A stretch of DNA of 64,000 nt from Kutzneria sp. CA-103260 (GTDB lineage Bacteria; Actinomycetota; Actinomycetes; Mycobacteriales; Pseudonocardiaceae): positions 186,001-250,000 of the forward strand of contig NZ_CP073318.1 of assembly GCF_018263855.1 (NCBI RefSeq), given 5' to 3'. Below are positions 43,796-56,692 of this stretch, in pieces. Numbering within the stretch: the first letter of the stretch is position 1; the number at the start of each line of letters is the position of its first letter. Below the pieces are notes generated by a model that saw nothing but the letters and a program-made list of their open reading frames with translations, ran no database searches and was not told the origin of the DNA. The position numbers and the translations under genes are program-made.

Positions 43796-46700
43796 GACCT
43801 GTCCCCATTTCCTGGACGAGAACTCGGGTGATGTCAGCCAGCGGCTCGGGCCGCAGCATGTCCTGGTGTTGGCAGTCGACCGGGTGCTCGTCGACCTGGT
43901 CGGCGAACGGCGACCAGTCGGCCGGGTCGCTCTCCCGCCCGGCCACGAAGTGCAGCATCCGGCCCTGGAACCGGCCCGGCCGGTGCTCGACCTGCAGCGT
44001 CACGTTGGCCCGCCAGGCGGCGACCACGTTCATCAGCTGGTCCTCGGTCAGTCCGGCCAGCGGGTTGTTGTCCTGCTTGAAGGTCTCCAGCACCCCGGCC
44101 GCGGTCGGGGCAGTCCCCGGCTCGTGACCGAAGAAGGCGAGGATCGCCCCCAGCAGCTCGGTGTCGCTGGGCAGCTCGCCGGCCTCCGGCACGGGGTGGC
44201 TGTCCAGGCTGGCCAGTAGGGCCACGGTTTCGCCAGCCTCCTGGAGTTGGCGCGCCATTTCGTGCGCCACCAGTCCGCCGAACGACCAGCCCAGCAGGTG
44301 GTACGGACCCTCCGGCTGCACCTTGCGCACCTGCTGGAGGTAGTCCGCGGCCATTTCCTCGATGCTGCCGGGAATCCCGTTCGGGTCGAGCAGGCCACGG
44401 GCCTGGAGGGTATAGACCGGGAACTCCTGGCCGAGGTGCGAAGTCAGGCCGATGTAGGACCAGCCGATGCAGCCGGACGGGTGCACGCAGAAGATCGGCT
44501 TGCGACTTCCCTTGACCCGCAACGGAAGCATCACCTCGAACGCGCCGAGCGAGCCATTGGCGCCGAGCCGGGCGGCCAGCCCGCTGACCGTCGGGGCCTC
44601 GAACATGTCCCGGATGGTCAGCGTCACGCCGAGCACCTTCTTCACGCGGCCGATGAGCCGGGCCGCGAGCAGCGAATGTCCGCCCAGGTCGAAGAAGCTG
44701 TCCTCGGCGCCCACGCTGTCCACCCCGAGCACCTCGGCGAACAGGCCGCCGAGGATCTCCTCCTGGGGCGTGCTCAGGGCCTTGGTCGAGGTGGCCGCGA
44801 ACTCCGGGTCCGGCAGCGCGGCCCGGTCGAGCTTTCCGTTGGTGGTCAACGGCAGCGCGGCCAACGGCACGAAGGCGTTGGGCACCATGTAGTCCGGCAG
44901 CACGCCGGCCAGGTGGTCCCGTAGCGCGGTGGTGTCGACCGACTCGTCGGCCGGCACCACGTAGGCGATCAGGCTCTGCTCCCGGACGATCACCACCGCG
45001 CGGGCGACGTCGTCGCGGGCGGTCAGCACCGACTCGATCTCACCGAGTTCGATGCGGAAGCCCCGCAGCTTCACCTGACCGTCGGCCCGGCCCACGTACT
45101 CCAGGTTGCCGTCGGCCCGCCAGCGGGCCAGGTCGCCGGAGCGGTACATCCGGGCGCCGGCCGGACCGTATGGGTCGGCCACGAACCGTTGTGCGGTCAG
45201 CGCCGGCTGGCCCAGATAGCCCCGGGCCAGACCGCCACCGGCCAGGTAGAGCTCGCCGACCACACCCGCCGGCACCGGCCGCAGCAGGGCGTCCAGCACC
45301 AGCAGCCGGGCGTTGGCCTGCGGCTTGCCGATCGGCACCGGGCCGGCCGGCACGACCGTGCCCGGCTCGATCCGGTACTCCGAGCAGTTCACCGTGGCCT
45401 CGGTCGGGCCGTAGACGTTGAACACCGTCACGTCCGGGTGCGTGGCCCGGAACTCCGCCAGCGCCTCACCGGTCAGCGCCTCGCCACCGAGCAGGAGTTC
45501 CTTGCTGGGCGCGAACTGCGGCGGCAGGTTGGCCAGCAGTGGCAGGTGGCTCGGGGTGGCCTTCATGAAGGTCGCCGGGTTGGCCAGCACCGCCGGCGTG
45601 GTCGGGTCCTCCAGGCCGGACAGCACCACCTTGCCGCCGGACACCAGCGGCGTGATCAGCGCGGTGACCGTGAGGTCGAAGGACACGGGGGAGTGCACCA
45701 GCGCGGTGCCGGTCACCGCCCCGTAGGCCGTGGTGGTCCAGGCCAGGTAGTCGGTCACCGAGCGGTGTTCGACCACCACGCCCTTGGGCCGGCCGGTGGA
45801 ACCCGAGGTGTAGATGACGTAGGCCGGGTCCCGCTGGTCGATCTCGATGCCGGGGTTGGCGTCCGAACGCTCGGACAGCTCGCAGCGGACCTTGGGGTCG
45901 GCCAGGAACTCCGGCGTCAGCGTGACCGCCGGCCGGGCGTCGCCGATCACGTACTGGATGCGGTCGGCCGGGTAGTCGGGGTCGATCGGCAGGTACGCGG
46001 CGCCGGTCTTGGCCACCGCCAGCAGCGACACGATCAGCTCGGTCGACCGTGGCATGATCAGCCCGACCAGTTGGCCGGCGCCCACGCCTCGGTCGATCAG
46101 CAGGTGCGCCAACCGGTTGGCCCGCTCGTTGAGCTCGGCGTAGCACAGCTCCTCGTCCTCGAACACCAACGCGATGGCGTCGGGGTTCTCGGTGACGGCC
46201 CGCTCGAACCGCTGCGGCATGGCGATCTGCTCGACCGCCCGCCCGGTGTCGTTCAGGTCGACCAGGATCGCCTGGCGCTCCTCGGCGGCAAGAATGTCCA
46301 TTTGGGACAGCCGGGTGTCCGGCCCGGCGGCGATCGCCCGTAGCACCCGGGTCAGCCGCTCCCCGATGACCACGACCGATTCCGCGTCGTACAGGTCCGT
46401 GCTGTAGTCGATGGCGACCCGCAGCACGTCGCCCTCTTCGACGAACTCGAAGCGGAAGTCGTACTTGACCGTCCCGGTGCCGACCGGCTCCGGCGTCGCG
46501 GCCAGGCCGGCTAGCTCGCCGGCCGCCTCGGCGTTGTTCTGCAGCACCATCATCACCTGGAACAGCGGCGGGACGGAGCTGGAGCGCACCGGGTTGAGCA
46601 CCTCGACCAGCCGCTCGAACGGCAGGTCCTGGTGGGCGTAGGCGGCCAGGTCGGCGTCCCGGACTCGGGCCAGCAGCTCCCGGAAGGTCGGGTTGCCGGC

Positions 46701-49700
46701 CAGGTCGGTGCGCAGCACCAGGGTGTTGATGAACATGCCGACCAGGTCGTCGAGCGCCTCGTCGGTGCGGCCGGCGACCGGCGTGCCCAGCGCGATGTCC
46801 GTGCCCGCCCCGAGTCCGTTCAGCAGGGTGGCCAAACCGGTCTGGAGCACCATGAACAGGCTCGTCCCGGTCTCCCGGGCCAGTTCGGCCAGCGCCTGGC
46901 GCAGCCGCGCGTCCAACTCGAAGCGGACGGTTTCGCCGCGGTAGCTGGCCACGGCCGGCCGGGGCCGGTCGGTGGGCAGCTCCAGCTGCTCCGGCAGGTC
47001 GGCCAGGGCGTGCTTCCAGAACGCCAGCTGGGTGGCCGCGAGGCTGTTCGGGTCGTTCTCGGACCCGAGCAGTTCCTGCTGCCACAGGGCGTAGTCCACG
47101 TACTGGACCGGCAGCGGCTCCCACTCCGGGGCCACGCCGTCGCGGCGGGCCGCGTAGGCCTGGGCGACGTCGCGGGCCAGCGGGGCCATCGACCAGCCGT
47201 CGCTGGCGATGTGGTGCGTGATCAGCACCAGCACGTGCTCGTCCGGGCCGATGATGAACAGCTCGGCGCGGATCGGCAGCTCGGTGGCCAGGTCGAAGCC
47301 CTTGGTGACGGCCTCGGCGATGGCCTTGTCCAAAGTGGACGAGTCGGTGGCCGAGACGGACAGCGTGGGCCGGACGTCTTCGAGGATCTGCTGGTACGGC
47401 TCGTCGTTGGTGGCGGGGAAGATGGTGCGCAGGCTCTCGTGCCGGGCGACCACGTCGGCCAGGGCCTGGTGCAGCGCCGCCCGCTCCAGCTCGCCGGTCA
47501 GCCGCAGCAGCACCGGGATGTTGTAGGTGGCGGTCTGGCCCTCCAGGCGGTTCTGGAACCACAGTCGCTGCTGGCCGCTGGACAGCGGGATCAGCTCCGG
47601 CCGCGGCCTGGGCGCCAGGGCCGGCCGCTCCCGGCCGCCGTCGCCCAGCCGCTCGGCCAGGCCGGCCACCGTGGGCGTGTCGAACATGTCCCGAATGGAC
47701 AGTTCGGTGCCCAGGGTGCTGCGGATCCGGCTGATCAGGCGGGTCGCCAGCAGCGAGTGGCCGCCGAGGTCGAAGAAGCTGTCGTCGATGCTCACCGCCT
47801 CGACGCCCAGCACCTCGCCGAACAGCCCGCACAGCACCTCTTCGCGCGGGTTCCGCGGGGCGCGGCCGGTCGGCGCGGACGAGAAGTCCGGGGCCGGCAA
47901 CGCCTTGCGGTCGACCTTGCCGTTGGCGGTCAGCGGCAGCGCGTCGAGCACCATGAACACCGCCGGCACCATGTAGTCCGGCAGCAGCGTCGCCGCGTCG
48001 GCCCGCACGGCCGCCGGGTCGACGTCGCCGACCACGTAGCCGACCAGTCGCTGCTGGCTGGCCGTGACGACCACGTCGGTCACGCCGTACAGCGAGCGCA
48101 GCGTGGCCTCGATCTCGCCGAGTTCGATGCGGTGGCCGCGGATCTTGACCTGGAAGTCCCGGCGCTCCAGGAACTCCAGCTGGCCGTCGGGGCGGTACAC
48201 CACGCGGTCGCCGGTGCGGTACATGCGGCCGCCGTCGAACGGGTTGGGCACAAAGGTGATCGCGGTGCGGGCCGGATCGTGCAGATAACCCCGGCCGACG
48301 CCGACACCGCCGACGTACAGCTCACCGGGAACACCGACGGGCACCGGTTGCAGGATGTCGTTGAGCACGTACAGCTTGGTGTTGCGGACCGCCTTGCCGA
48401 TGGCCACCCGGGACTGCGGCTGCCGGATGACGGCGTGCGTGACGTCGTCGGAGCATTCGGTGGGGCCGTAGGCGTTCATCAACGGGATAGCCGGGAAGCG
48501 CTCCAGCCAGCGGCCGGTCAGGTCGGCCGGCAGGGCTTCGCCGGTGACGACCAGCCAGCGCAGCTTGAGGTCAGGGATGGCGGCCCCCGCGTCCCAGGAG
48601 TCGATGGCCGCCCGCAGCAGCGAGGGCACGACCTCCAGGACCGTGACGTCCTTGATGCCGAACAACTTGGCCGGATCCATGGCGGTGTCGCGGGAGACGA
48701 CCTTGACGTGCGCACCGACGATCAGGCCGGCCAGCATCTGCCAGACCGAGATGTCGAAGGTCAGGGGTGCGTTCTGGATCAGCAGATCCTGGTTGTCCAG
48801 GTTGAGGTCCTCGACCTTGGCCAGCAGGTGGTTGACCATGCCCTTGCGGTGCACCATCGCGCCCTTGGGCTTGCCGGTGCTGCCGGACGTGAAGATCACG
48901 TACGCCAGGTCGTGGTCAGACCCCTTGAGGGCGGCCAGATCCGTGTCCTGGGCGTCATCGAAGAACAGGACTTCCGCTTGGCCGGCGACCGCACGGGCCA
49001 GCTCGGCGTGCTCCGGGCCAGCGATGAGAATCTTGGCCCCGCTGTCCTCGATCAGACCGGCGGTACGAGTGATCGGTGCGGTCGGATCCAGTGGCACATA
49101 AGCGGAACCAGCACCGAGCACACCCAGAACCGCGGACACGAACTGGATTCCGGGATTGCCGAGCAGAGCCACCAGCTCGCCCTCGGGCAGCTTCTTGGCC
49201 ACCGAGTTGGCCCGGCCCACGAGTTCCTTGTAGGTGATCTCACCGGAGTCGTCCGACAGGGCGACGGCGTCCGGCTTGGCCACGGCCACGCTGCGGATCC
49301 GCTCCACCACGCCGGCGAAGCCGCCCGGGCGGTCGGTGTCGTTCCAGTCCACCAGGACCTGGCGGCGCTCGTCCGCACCCAGCGCGTCGATGTCGCTTAG
49401 CCGCGCCCCGGCGTCGTCGGCCATGCCGGTCAGCACCCGGTCCAGCTGCTCGGTCATCCGCCGCACGGTCGACTCGTCGAACAGGTCGGTGGCGTACTTG
49501 ACCAGCACGTCGAGCCCACCGTTGTCCTCCTCGATGAAGTCGAAGTGCAGGTCCACGTCGGCGGCCATGGTGGCCATCAGCTCGCTGGACGCCTCCAGGC
49601 CGGCCAGCTCGACACTGGCGGTGGCGTTGTTCTGCAGGATCATCACGACCTGGAACAGCGGCTGCCGGGACCGGGAGCGGGTCGGGTTCAGCACCTCGAC

Positions 49701-52700
49701 CAGCCGCTCGAACGGCAGGTCCTGGTGGTTGAACGCGGCCAGGTCGGTGTCCCGGGTGCGGGCCACCAGCTCCCGTACGGTCGGGTCGCCGGACAGGTCG
49801 TTGCGCAGCACCAAGGTGTTCAGGAAGAAGCCGACCAGCTCGTCCAGGGCGTCGTCGGTGCGACCGGCGACCGGGCTGCCCAGCGGGATGTCGGTGCCGG
49901 CGCCGAGCTTGTTGAACAGCAACGCCAGACCGGCCTGCAACACCATGTACAGCGTGGCGTTGTTCTCCTTGGCCAGTGCCTCCAGCCGGCTGTGCAGATC
50001 GGCGCTCAGCGTGAAGCGGAGGCTGTCGCCCTCGTAGCTGGACACCGCCGGGCGCTGCCGGTCGGTCGGCAGGGCAAGCTCGTCGGGGATGTCGGCCAGC
50101 GTGGCCTTCCAGAACGCCAGCTGCTCCGAGATCAGGCTCTTGGGATCGTCCTCGCTGCCCAGCAGTTCCCGCTGCCACAGGGCGTAGTCCGCGTACTGCA
50201 CCGGCAGTGGAGTCCACTGTGGAGTGTTGCCGTCGCGGCGGTCGGCGTAGGCGCGGGCCAGGTCGCGGGCCAGCGGCAGGGCCGACCAGCCGTCACACGC
50301 GATGTGGTGCGCCACCAGCAGAAGCACGTGCTCCCGGTCGCCCAGCCCGAACAGGTGGGCCCGCAGCGGCAGCTCGGTGGCCAGGTCGAAGCCGACGGAG
50401 ATGGCCGCCCGCATCGCCTCCGGCAGCTCCGCCTCGCTGACCTGCCAGGTCGCCAGCTGCGGCACGTCGTCCCGGATGGTCTGCACCGGCTGGCCGTCCA
50501 CCTCGGTGAACACCGTGCGCAGCACCTCGTGCCGCTCGGCGACGTCCCGCACCGCGGCGGCCAGCGCCGCCCGGTCGAGTTCGCCCTTGAGCCGCAGGGC
50601 AACCGGCACGTTGTAGGTGGCGGACTCGCCCTCCAGCCGGTTGAGGAACCACATCCGCTGCTGCCCGAAGGAAACCGGCAGCTGCGCCGGCCGCTCACCG
50701 GCGGTCAGCGCGAGCCGGGTCCGGCCGCGGTCGCCGATCCGGGCCGCCAGCGCGGCCGGGGTCTGGGCCTCGAACACGTCCCGGACCACGACCTCGATGT
50801 TCAGCTCGGACCGCACCCGGCTGGCCAGCCGGGTCGCTTTCAGCGACTGCCCGCCGGACTCGAAGAAGTTGTCCTCGACGCCGATCTCGTCCTTGTCCAG
50901 GATCTCGGCGAACAGCCGGCACAGCACGCGTTCCCGCTCGGTGCTCGGCTCCCGCCTCGCCACCGGCGCTTCCGGCTCCGGCTCCGGGGCCTGCTCGATG
51001 ACGGCCTTCTTCTCCACCAGGCCAAGGCGTTCGATCTCGCCGGCGTTGGTCCAGCGGACCAGCGAACCGGTCTTGATCAGCCAGGTGTCGGCGTCGACCA
51101 GCGGGCTGACCACGAAGCCCATCGCCGCCGGGTCGATGCCGGGCACCGCCGGGCTGGCCATGTGCAGCTCGCCCGGCACGCCGGTCGGCACCGGCCGCAT
51201 GTGCTCGTCCAGCACGAAGGTGCGGGCCGCCCGCCACGCGTCGAGCAGCTTGGCCCGCTCGGCGTCGTCGAGCAGGTCGATCAGCCCCAGCGTGGTGTCC
51301 ACATCCGCGACCACGCCGGCGAAGATCCGGCCCAGCATCGCGGCCATCCGCTCGGCCGTCTCGCGGTCGAACAGGTCGGTGGCGTACTCCAGATGCAGGC
51401 CGATGCCGTCGGCGTGCTCGGTGAACTCGAAGTTGAGGTCGAACTTGGCGGTGCCGGTGGTGGCCAACCGGAACTCCGCCGCCAGGCCGTCCATGGCCAG
51501 CGTGCCCGGGTCGTGGTTCTGGTAGGCCATGACCACCTGGAACAGCGGGGCCTTGGTCAGGTCGCGGACCGGGGCCACCAGCTCCACCAGCCGCTCGAAC
51601 GGCACGTCCTGGTTGGCGTACGCGCCGAGGTTGCCGTCGCGGGTGCGGGCCAGCAGCTCCCGGAAGCTCGGGTCGCCGGACAGGTCGCTGCGCAGCAGCA
51701 GGGTGTTGATGAACAGGCCGACCAGGTCGTCCAGCGCCTCGTCGGTGCGGCCGGCGATCGGCGTGCCGAGCAGGATGTCCTCGCCGCCGCCCAGCCGGTG
51801 CAGCAGCGTGGCCAGGCCGGCCTGCACGATCATGAACACGCTGGTGCCGGTCTCCCGGGCCAGCTCGCCCATGCGCCGCAACAGATCCGCGTCGTACTCG
51901 ATGTTGATCGCGTCGCCCTGGTGGGTGGCGAAGGCCGGGCGCGGCCGGTCCGTGGGCAGCGGCGGGGTGTCCGGCAGGTCCTTGAGCTCGTCCATCCAGA
52001 ACTCGACCTGCTGGGCCATACGGCTGTTCGGGTCCGACTCGTCGCCGAGCAGCGCCCGCTGCCAGAGCGTGTAGTCGATGTACTGCACGGTCAGCGGCGC
52101 GACCTGCGGCGCACGGCCGTCGCGGCGCGCGTTGTAGGCGCGGGCCAGGTCGCGCTTGAGCGGGGCGGTCGACCAGCCGTCGCCGGCGATGTGGTGCATG
52201 GAGATCACCAGCACGTGCTCGGTCTCGGCCACGGCGAACAGACGCGCCCGCACCGGCGGCTCGTGCTCGACGTCGAACGGCTGCCCGATGTACTCAGCGA
52301 TGGCCGCGTCCAGGCTCTCGGCTGTGACGTCCACAATGGACAGACCGGGGTACACCTCGTCGACCGGCTTCACCACCTGGTACGGCGTGTAGTCGACCTC
52401 GGGGAACACCGTGCGCAGGGCCTCGTGCCGGTCGATCAGATCCCGCACCGCGGCGTCCAGCGCGGCCCGGTCCAGGTCACCGGTCAGGCGGATCATGCCC
52501 GGCACGTTGTACGTGGCGTTCGGGCCTTCCAGCCGGTTGAGGAACCAGAGCCGCTGCTGGCCGCTGGACAGCGGGATCAGCGCCGGGCGCTCGGCGGTGA
52601 CCAGCGGCGGGCGGACGCCGTCGACGTCGGTCAGCTGCTCGTCCAGCTCGGCCACGGTGGGCGCGTCGAACAGCTGGCGCAGCGACATCTCCACGCCCAG

Positions 52701-55649
52701 CGCCGACCGGATCCGGCCGATCAGCCGGGTGGCGATCAGCGAGTGTCCGCCCAGGTCGAAGAAGCTGTCGTCGACGCCGACCGCGGGCAGGTCCAGCACC
52801 TCGGCGAACAGGCCACAGAGGATCTCCTGGCGCGGCGTGCGGGCCGCCCGGGACGGGGCCAGCTCGGCGAAGTCCGGTGCCGGCAACGCCTTGCGGTCGA
52901 CCTTGCCGTTGGCGGTCAGCGGCAGCGCGTCCAGCGTCACGTAGACCGAGGGGACCATGTAGTCCGGCAGCAGGTCCTTGACGGCGGCGGTCTCGCCGAC
53001 GCCGACCACGTAGGCCACCAGGCGCTGGCCGACCACCGCGACCGCGACGTCGGTGATGCCGTCCAGGGAACGGATTGCCGACTCGATCTCGCCGAGCTCG
53101 ATGCGGTGGCCGCGGATCTTGACCTGGAAGTCCCGGCGCTCCAGGAACTCCAGTTGGCCGTCGGGGCGGTAGACGACGCGGTCACCGGTGCGGTACATGC
53201 GGCCGACGTTGAACGGATCGGGCACGAACGTCGTGGCCGTGCGGGCCGGGTTGTTGAGGTAGCCGCGGCCGACGCCGATGCCGCCGACGTACAGCTCGCC
53301 CGGCACGCCGACCGGCACCGGCTGGAGCATGTCGTTGAGCACGTACAGCTTGGTGTTGCGGACGATCCGCCCGATCGGCGTGCGCAGACCGTCGGCGTCG
53401 GCGGCGGTGCGGATCACCGCGTGCGTGACGTCGTCGGAGCATTCGGTGGGGCCGTAGGCGTTCATCAACGGGATGGCCGGGAAGCGCTCCAGCCAGCGGA
53501 CGCAGAGGTCCGGCGGCAGGGCCTCGCCGGTGACGACCAGCCAGCGCAGCTTGAGCTCGGGGATGGCGGCCCCGGCGTCCCAGGAGTCCAGGGTCGTGCG
53601 CAGCAGGGACGGCACGACTTCCAGGATGGTGACGTCCTTGAGGCCGAACAGTTCCGCCGGGTCCATGGCGGTGTCGCGGCTGACCACCTTGACGTGCGCG
53701 CCGACGATGAGGCCGGCCAGCATCTGCCAAACGGAGATGTCGAAGGTCAGCGGCGCGTTCTGGATCAGGAGGTCGTTCGAGGTGAGTTCGAGGTCTTCGA
53801 CCTTGGCCAGCAGGTGGTTGACCATGCCCTTGCGGTGCACCATCGCGCCCTTGGGCTTGCCGGTGCTGCCGGACGTGAAGATCACGTAGGCCAGGTCGTG
53901 GTCGGTTCCCTTGAGCGGAGCCAGGTCCGCGTCCTGGGCGTCATCGAAGAACAGGACTTCCGCTTGACCGGCGACTTCCCGGGCCAGGGCTTCGTGTTCG
54001 CGGCCGGCGATGAGGATCTTGGCCCCGCTGTCCTCGATCAGGCCGGCGGTACGAGTGACCGGCGCGGCCGGGTCCAGTGGCACATAAGCGGAACCCGAGC
54101 CGAGCACACCGAGAACCGTGGACACGAACTGGATTCCGGGGTTGCCAAGCAAGGCCACGAGCTCACCGGCCGGCAGCTTCTTGGCCACGGCGTTGGCCCG
54201 GGACACCAGCTCCCGGTAGGTGATCGTGCCGGAATCATCGGACAGGGCAACGGAGTCCGGGTTCGCGGCACGAACCCGCTCAACGACACCCTCGAAGCCG
54301 CCGGGACGCTCGGAGGCGTTCCAGTCCACCATGACCTGCCGGCGCTCGTCGGCGGCCAACACCTCGATCCGCGCCAGCGGCAGATCGGCCGGCGCGGCGG
54401 TGAAGGCGTCGAGGAAGGCCATGAACCGGGCCAGGTGGCCCTCCAGCTCGGCGATCTCGTACAGGTCGGTGTTGGCGTCGAAGTGCACGCCCAGACCACC
54501 GGTCTCGGTGTCGTGCACGGTGATCGTGAGATCGTCGCTGGGCGCGGTCGACAGGTTCGTGGTGGTGACCGTGCAGTCGCCGAAGCGCATCTCCTCCACG
54601 AAGGACGCCACGTTCAGCTCCGGCCCGAACGGCCGGCGGTCATCGGGGGCCAGGCCCATCAGCGGACGGATCTCGCGGCCGCGGAAACGCTGGTGCTTCA
54701 ACGCCAGGCCGACCTCGCGGGAGGCGTTGGCCAGCAGCTCCTCACGGCTGTGCGCCGGGCGGATGGCCAGCGCCAGCGGCACCACGTTGGCCCGCATGCC
54801 CGGGATCTTCTTGGTGGTGGGGGAGGTTCGCCCGGTCACCGGCAGCGACAGCACGGCCTCGGCGGCGCCGGTGATCCGCTGCACGTAGGCGGACGTCGCG
54901 GCGATCACGTAGGCCGGCCACGCGGCCCGGGACTCCCAGGCCACCGCCTTCATCCGGGCTGCGGTGTCGGCGTCCAGATAAGCGCTGCGGCGCACGAAGT
55001 CCCGCACCGGGACGGCCGGCTTGCCCGACATGCTGGGCAGTTCCACGCCGTCGGCGAAGCGACCGGCCCAGCCGTCGCGGTCCTTGGCGAAGTGCTTGGA
55101 CTCGCGGTAGGCCAGCTCGTCCTCGACCAGCGTGGCCACCGGCTTGAACGCGTTGTCCTCGAAGGACTCCCCGCGCTGCATGGCGTTGTAGACCTCGGCC
55201 ACGCGGCGCAGCACCAGCGCCTCGCTGTAGCCGTCGAGCAGCAGGTGGTGGGCCCGCTGGTAGAGCATCGCCCGCGACGAGCCCACCTTCAGCAGGGCGA
55301 ACGTGAACAGCCGCGGCGAATCCACCGGGACGGCGGTGCCGACGTCGGCGCGCATCCACGCCAGCGCCGCCGCCTCCGGGTCGGACTCACCGGTGAGGTC
55401 CAGGACCGGGAACTCCCAGTCGGGGCAGGGGCAAACGGTCTGTCGAGGCTGGTCGCCGCTGTCGTCGAACCGGACGCGCAGGCACTCCGCCTCGTCCACG
55501 GTCCGCCGCAGCGCCCGCTCCAGCAGGACGGCGTCGAGCTCGCCGTCGATCGTGTAGTACTCGGCGATGTTCCAGATCGGGTTGCCCGGATCGAGCTGCT
55601 GGGCGTACCAGACCTCGGCCTGGGCCGCCGACAGCGGCAAACCAGTCAT
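43788..55649 (-). CDS. Four-module nonribosomal peptide synthetase with terminal thioesterase
   Basis: 3953 residues. Approximate order: C1 1-435 (HHLLLDGYS), A1 450-925, PCP1 about 935-1000 (GGHSL), C2 1020-1445 (HHIAGDGWS), remnant of A2 1450-1545, PCP2 1560-1635 (GGQSL), C3 1650-2080 (HHIACDGWS), A3 2100-2590, PCP3 to 2665, C4 2680-3105 (HHIASDGWS), A4 3130-3615, PCP4 to 3690, TE to the end (GWSFGG, late CQHQDM His). A1 and A3 share the code DIWEVTADDK, close to diaminobutyrate-type codes; with SbnA/SbnB present this implies Dap. A4 reads DLTKLGVVNK, Asp/Asn-like. Module 2 keeps only scraps of the A domain. There are no epimerase domains. C1 should accept the polyenoyl chain. ATG 55649 has GAGGAG 10 nt upstream. 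Confidence 0.95.
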   Translation of the reverse strand: MTGLPLSAAQAEVWYAQQLDPGNPIWNIAEYYTIDGELDAVLLERALRRTVDEAECLRVRFDDSGDQPRQTVCPCPDWEFPVLDLTGESDPEAAALAWMRADVGTAVPVDSPRLFTFALLKVGSSRAMLYQRAHHLLLDGYSEALVLRRVAEVYNAMQRGESFEDNAFKPVATLVEDELAYRESKHFAKDRDGWAGRFADGVELPSMSGKPAVPVRDFVRRSAYLDADTAARMKAVAWESRAAWPAYVIAATSAYVQRITGAAEAVLSLPVTGRTSPTTKKIPGMRANVVPLALAIRPAHSREELLANASREVGLALKHQRFRGREIRPLMGLAPDDRRPFGPELNVASFVEEMRFGDCTVTTTNLSTAPSDDLTITVHDTETGGLGVHFDANTDLYEIAELEGHLARFMAFLDAFTAAPADLPLARIEVLAADERRQVMVDWNASERPGGFEGVVERVRAANPDSVALSDDSGTITYRELVSRANAVAKKLPAGELVALLGNPGIQFVSTVLGVLGSGSAYVPLDPAAPVTRTAGLIEDSGAKILIAGREHEALAREVAGQAEVLFFDDAQDADLAPLKGTDHDLAYVIFTSGSTGKPKGAMVHRKGMVNHLLAKVEDLELTSNDLLIQNAPLTFDISVWQMLAGLIVGAHVKVVSRDTAMDPAELFGLKDVTILEVVPSLLRTTLDSWDAGAAIPELKLRWLVVTGEALPPDLCVRWLERFPAIPLMNAYGPTECSDDVTHAVIRTAADADGLRTPIGRIVRNTKLYVLNDMLQPVPVGVPGELYVGGIGVGRGYLNNPARTATTFVPDPFNVGRMYRTGDRVVYRPDGQLEFLERRDFQVKIRGHRIELGEIESAIRSLDGITDVAVAVVGQRLVAYVVGVGETAAVKDLLPDYMVPSVYVTLDALPLTANGKVDRKALPAPDFAELAPSRAARTPRQEILCGLFAEVLDLPAVGVDDSFFDLGGHSLIATRLIGRIRSALGVEMSLRQLFDAPTVAELDEQLTDVDGVRPPLVTAERPALIPLSSGQQRLWFLNRLEGPNATYNVPGMIRLTGDLDRAALDAAVRDLIDRHEALRTVFPEVDYTPYQVVKPVDEVYPGLSIVDVTAESLDAAIAEYIGQPFDVEHEPPVRARLFAVAETEHVLVISMHHIAGDGWSTAPLKRDLARAYNARRDGRAPQVAPLTVQYIDYTLWQRALLGDESDPNSRMAQQVEFWMDELKDLPDTPPLPTDRPRPAFATHQGDAINIEYDADLLRRMGELARETGTSVFMIVQAGLATLLHRLGGGEDILLGTPIAGRTDEALDDLVGLFINTLLLRSDLSGDPSFRELLARTRDGNLGAYANQDVPFERLVELVAPVRDLTKAPLFQVVMAYQNHDPGTLAMDGLAAEFRLATTGTAKFDLNFEFTEHADGIGLHLEYATDLFDRETAERMAAMLGRIFAGVVADVDTTLGLIDLLDDAERAKLLDAWRAARTFVLDEHMRPVPTGVPGELHMASPAVPGIDPAAMGFVVSPLVDADTWLIKTGSLVRWTNAGEIERLGLVEKKAVIEQAPEPEPEAPVARREPSTERERVLCRLFAEILDKDEIGVEDNFFESGGQSLKATRLASRVRSELNIEVVVRDVFEAQTPAALAARIGDRGRTRLALTAGERPAQLPVSFGQQRMWFLNRLEGESATYNVPVALRLKGELDRAALAAAVRDVAERHEVLRTVFTEVDGQPVQTIRDDVPQLATWQVSEAELPEAMRAAISVGFDLATELPLRAHLFGLGDREHVLLLVAHHIACDGWSALPLARDLARAYADRRDGNTPQWTPLPVQYADYALWQRELLGSEDDPKSLISEQLAFWKATLADIPDELALPTDRQRPAVSSYEGDSLRFTLSADLHSRLEALAKENNATLYMVLQAGLALLFNKLGAGTDIPLGSPVAGRTDDALDELVGFFLNTLVLRNDLSGDPTVRELVARTRDTDLAAFNHQDLPFERLVEVLNPTRSRSRQPLFQVVMILQNNATASVELAGLEASSELMATMAADVDLHFDFIEEDNGGLDVLVKYATDLFDESTVRRMTEQLDRVLTGMADDAGARLSDIDALGADERRQVLVDWNDTDRPGGFAGVVERIRSVAVAKPDAVALSDDSGEITYKELVGRANSVAKKLPEGELVALLGNPGIQFVSAVLGVLGAGSAYVPLDPTAPITRTAGLIEDSGAKILIAGPEHAELARAVAGQAEVLFFDDAQDTDLAALKGSDHDLAYVIFTSGSTGKPKGAMVHRKGMVNHLLAKVEDLNLDNQDLLIQNAPLTFDISVWQMLAGLIVGAHVKVVSRDTAMDPAKLFGIKDVTVLEVVPSLLRAAIDSWDAGAAIPDLKLRWLVVTGEALPADLTGRWLERFPAIPLMNAYGPTECSDDVTHAVIRQPQSRVAIGKAVRNTKLYVLNDILQPVPVGVPGELYVGGVGVGRGYLHDPARTAITFVPNPFDGGRMYRTGDRVVYRPDGQLEFLERRDFQVKIRGHRIELGEIEATLRSLYGVTDVVVTASQQRLVGYVVGDVDPAAVRADAATLLPDYMVPAVFMVLDALPLTANGKVDRKALPAPDFSSAPTGRAPRNPREEVLCGLFGEVLGVEAVSIDDSFFDLGGHSLLATRLISRIRSTLGTELSIRDMFDTPTVAGLAERLGDGGRERPALAPRPRPELIPLSSGQQRLWFQNRLEGQTATYNIPVLLRLTGELERAALHQALADVVARHESLRTIFPATNDEPYQQILEDVRPTLSVSATDSSTLDKAIAEAVTKGFDLATELPIRAELFIIGPDEHVLVLITHHIASDGWSMAPLARDVAQAYAARRDGVAPEWEPLPVQYVDYALWQQELLGSENDPNSLAATQLAFWKHALADLPEQLELPTDRPRPAVASYRGETVRFELDARLRQALAELARETGTSLFMVLQTGLATLLNGLGAGTDIALGTPVAGRTDEALDDLVGMFINTLVLRTDLAGNPTFRELLARVRDADLAAYAHQDLPFERLVEVLNPVRSSSVPPLFQVMMVLQNNAEAAGELAGLAATPEPVGTGTVKYDFRFEFVEEGDVLRVAIDYSTDLYDAESVVVIGERLTRVLRAIAAGPDTRLSQMDILAAEERQAILVDLNDTGRAVEQIAMPQRFERAVTENPDAIALVFEDEELCYAELNERANRLAHLLIDRGVGAGQLVGLIMPRSTELIVSLLAVAKTGAAYLPIDPDYPADRIQYVIGDARPAVTLTPEFLADPKVRCELSERSDANPGIEIDQRDPAYVIYTSGSTGRPKGVVVEHRSVTDYLAWTTTAYGAVTGTALVHSPVSFDLTVTALITPLVSGGKVVLSGLEDPTTPAVLANPATFMKATPSHLPLLANLPPQFAPSKELLLGGEALTGEALAEFRATHPDVTVFNVYGPTEATVNCSEYRIEPGTVVPAGPVPIGKPQANARLLVLDALLRPVPAGVVGELYLAGGGLARGYLGQPALTAQRFVADPYGPAGARMYRSGDLARWRADGNLEYVGRADGQVKLRGFRIELGEIESVLTARDDVARAVVIVREQSLIAYVVPADESVDTTALRDHLAGVLPDYMVPNAFVPLAALPLTTNGKLDRAALPDPEFAATSTKALSTPQEEILGGLFAEVLGVDSVGAEDSFFDLGGHSLLAARLIGRVKKVLGVTLTIRDMFEAPTVSGLAARLGANGSLGAFEVMLPLRVKGSRKPIFCVHPSGCIGWSYIGLTSHLGQEFPVYTLQARGLLDPNGIPGSIEEMAADYLQQVRKVQPEGPYHLLGWSFGGLVAHEMARQLQEAGETVALLASLDSHPVPEAGELPSDTELLGAILAFFGHEPGTAPTAAGVLETFKQDNNPLAGLTEDQLMNVVAAWRANVTLQVEHRPGRFQGRMLHFVAGRESDPADWSPFADQVDEHPVDCQHQDMLRPEPLADITRVLVQEMGTGRD

Positions 55650-55688
55650 GTCAGCTAACTCCTCGACAGGCGTGAATGCTTGCGGGCC

Positions 55689-56669
55689 TTACGCGACCGG
55701 CTCGTAGCGGTCCTCGGCGAGCACGTCGTCGCCGTAGATGTCCCGCAGCCAGTTCTCCTGGTAGACCGTGTCCAGGTAGCGCTCGCCCAGGTCCGGGGAG
55801 ATCGCCACCGTCGTCAGTTCGTGACCGGGGTCGTGCAGCTGCAGCCAGCGCAGCGCGCCGCTGACCACGGTCCCGGTCGACCCGCCGAACAGGAAACCCC
55901 GGTTGGCGAGCCGGTGGCACATCCGGACGGTGTCCGGCTCGGCCACGTGCATCACGTCGTCCACAAAGGACTCGTCCAGCTGGGCCGGCCGCACGCTGGT
56001 GCCCAGGCCCGGGATCATGCGCCGGCTGGGCGGGCCGCCGAAGGTCACCGACCCGATGCTGTCCACCGCCACCAGCCGCACCTTCGGCGCGAACTCCCGG
56101 AACCAGCGGGCGCAGCCCATCAGCGTGCCGGTGGTGCCGGCGCCGACGAAAAGCACGTCCAGCTCAGGGAAACGGCGGCTGATGGCCGGCGCGGTCCGCC
56201 GGTAGTGGGCCCGCCAGTTGTTGGGATTGGCGTACTGGTTGAGCCACACGTAACGGCTGTCCGACGCGCACATCCCGCTGACGTAGGAGATGCGCGCGCC
56301 GAGGAAGCCGCCGACCGGGTCCGGCTCGGTGATCGTGTGCACCTGGCTGCCCAGCGACTCCATCAGCCGCCTGGTGGCCAGGTTGCACCGGGAGTCGGTG
56401 ACACAGACGAACTTGTAGCCCTTGCTGGCCGCGATCATGCTCAGCGCGATGCCCAGGTTGCCCGAGGACGACTCGATGAGCACGGAGTTCCGGTCCAGCG
56501 AGCCGCTGCGCTCGGCCGCGGCGACCATCTCGGCCGCCGCCTTGAGCTTGACCGAGCCGGCGAAGTTGAACGCCTCGCACTTGAGGTAGAGCGACCGGCC
56601 GAGCAGCCCCTCCAGATCGACGTAGAGGTCGTCGACGTGGAATTCCTGTGGAGCGGAGATGATTGGCAC
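55689..56669 (-). CDS. sbnA: N-(2-amino-2-carboxyethyl)-L-glutamate synthase, SbnA-like
   Basis: A 326-residue PLP enzyme of the cysteine synthase fold. The PLP lysine is in FNFAGSVKLKAAAEM, the substrate loop is ESSSGNLGIALSM, and the phosphate-binding GTTGT is in FVGAGTTGTLMG. This subfamily joins O-phospho-L-serine and L-glutamate to give ACEGA, the first step to L-2,3-diaminopropionate (as in staphyloferrin B). The sequence reads as SbnA rather than CysK: the Cys-synthase TSGNTG motif is SSGNLG. The sbnB-like partner lies immediately upstream (23 bp). Downstream is the NRPS gene, 39 bp away. Confidence 0.93.
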   Translation of the reverse strand: MPIISAPQEFHVDDLYVDLEGLLGRSLYLKCEAFNFAGSVKLKAAAEMVAAAERSGSLDRNSVLIESSSGNLGIALSMIAASKGYKFVCVTDSRCNLATRRLMESLGSQVHTITEPDPVGGFLGARISYVSGMCASDSRYVWLNQYANPNNWRAHYRRTAPAISRRFPELDVLFVGAGTTGTLMGCARWFREFAPKVRLVAVDSIGSVTFGGPPSRRMIPGLGTSVRPAQLDESFVDDVMHVAEPDTVRMCHRLANRGFLFGGSTGTVVSGALRWLQLHDPGHELTTVAISPDLGERYLDTVYQENWLRDIYGDDVLAEDRYEPVA

Positions 56670-56692
56670 GTCGTACTCCTGTTCTCGAGCCC

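Noticed and set aside
49545..55658. A 2037-codon open frame on the plus strand opposite the NRPS
   Set aside because: It is a mirror of the NRPS coding strand: long antisense frames are expected in GC-rich DNA. The translation is His/Gln/Val/Gly-rich with no domain, and the NRPS frame is certain.
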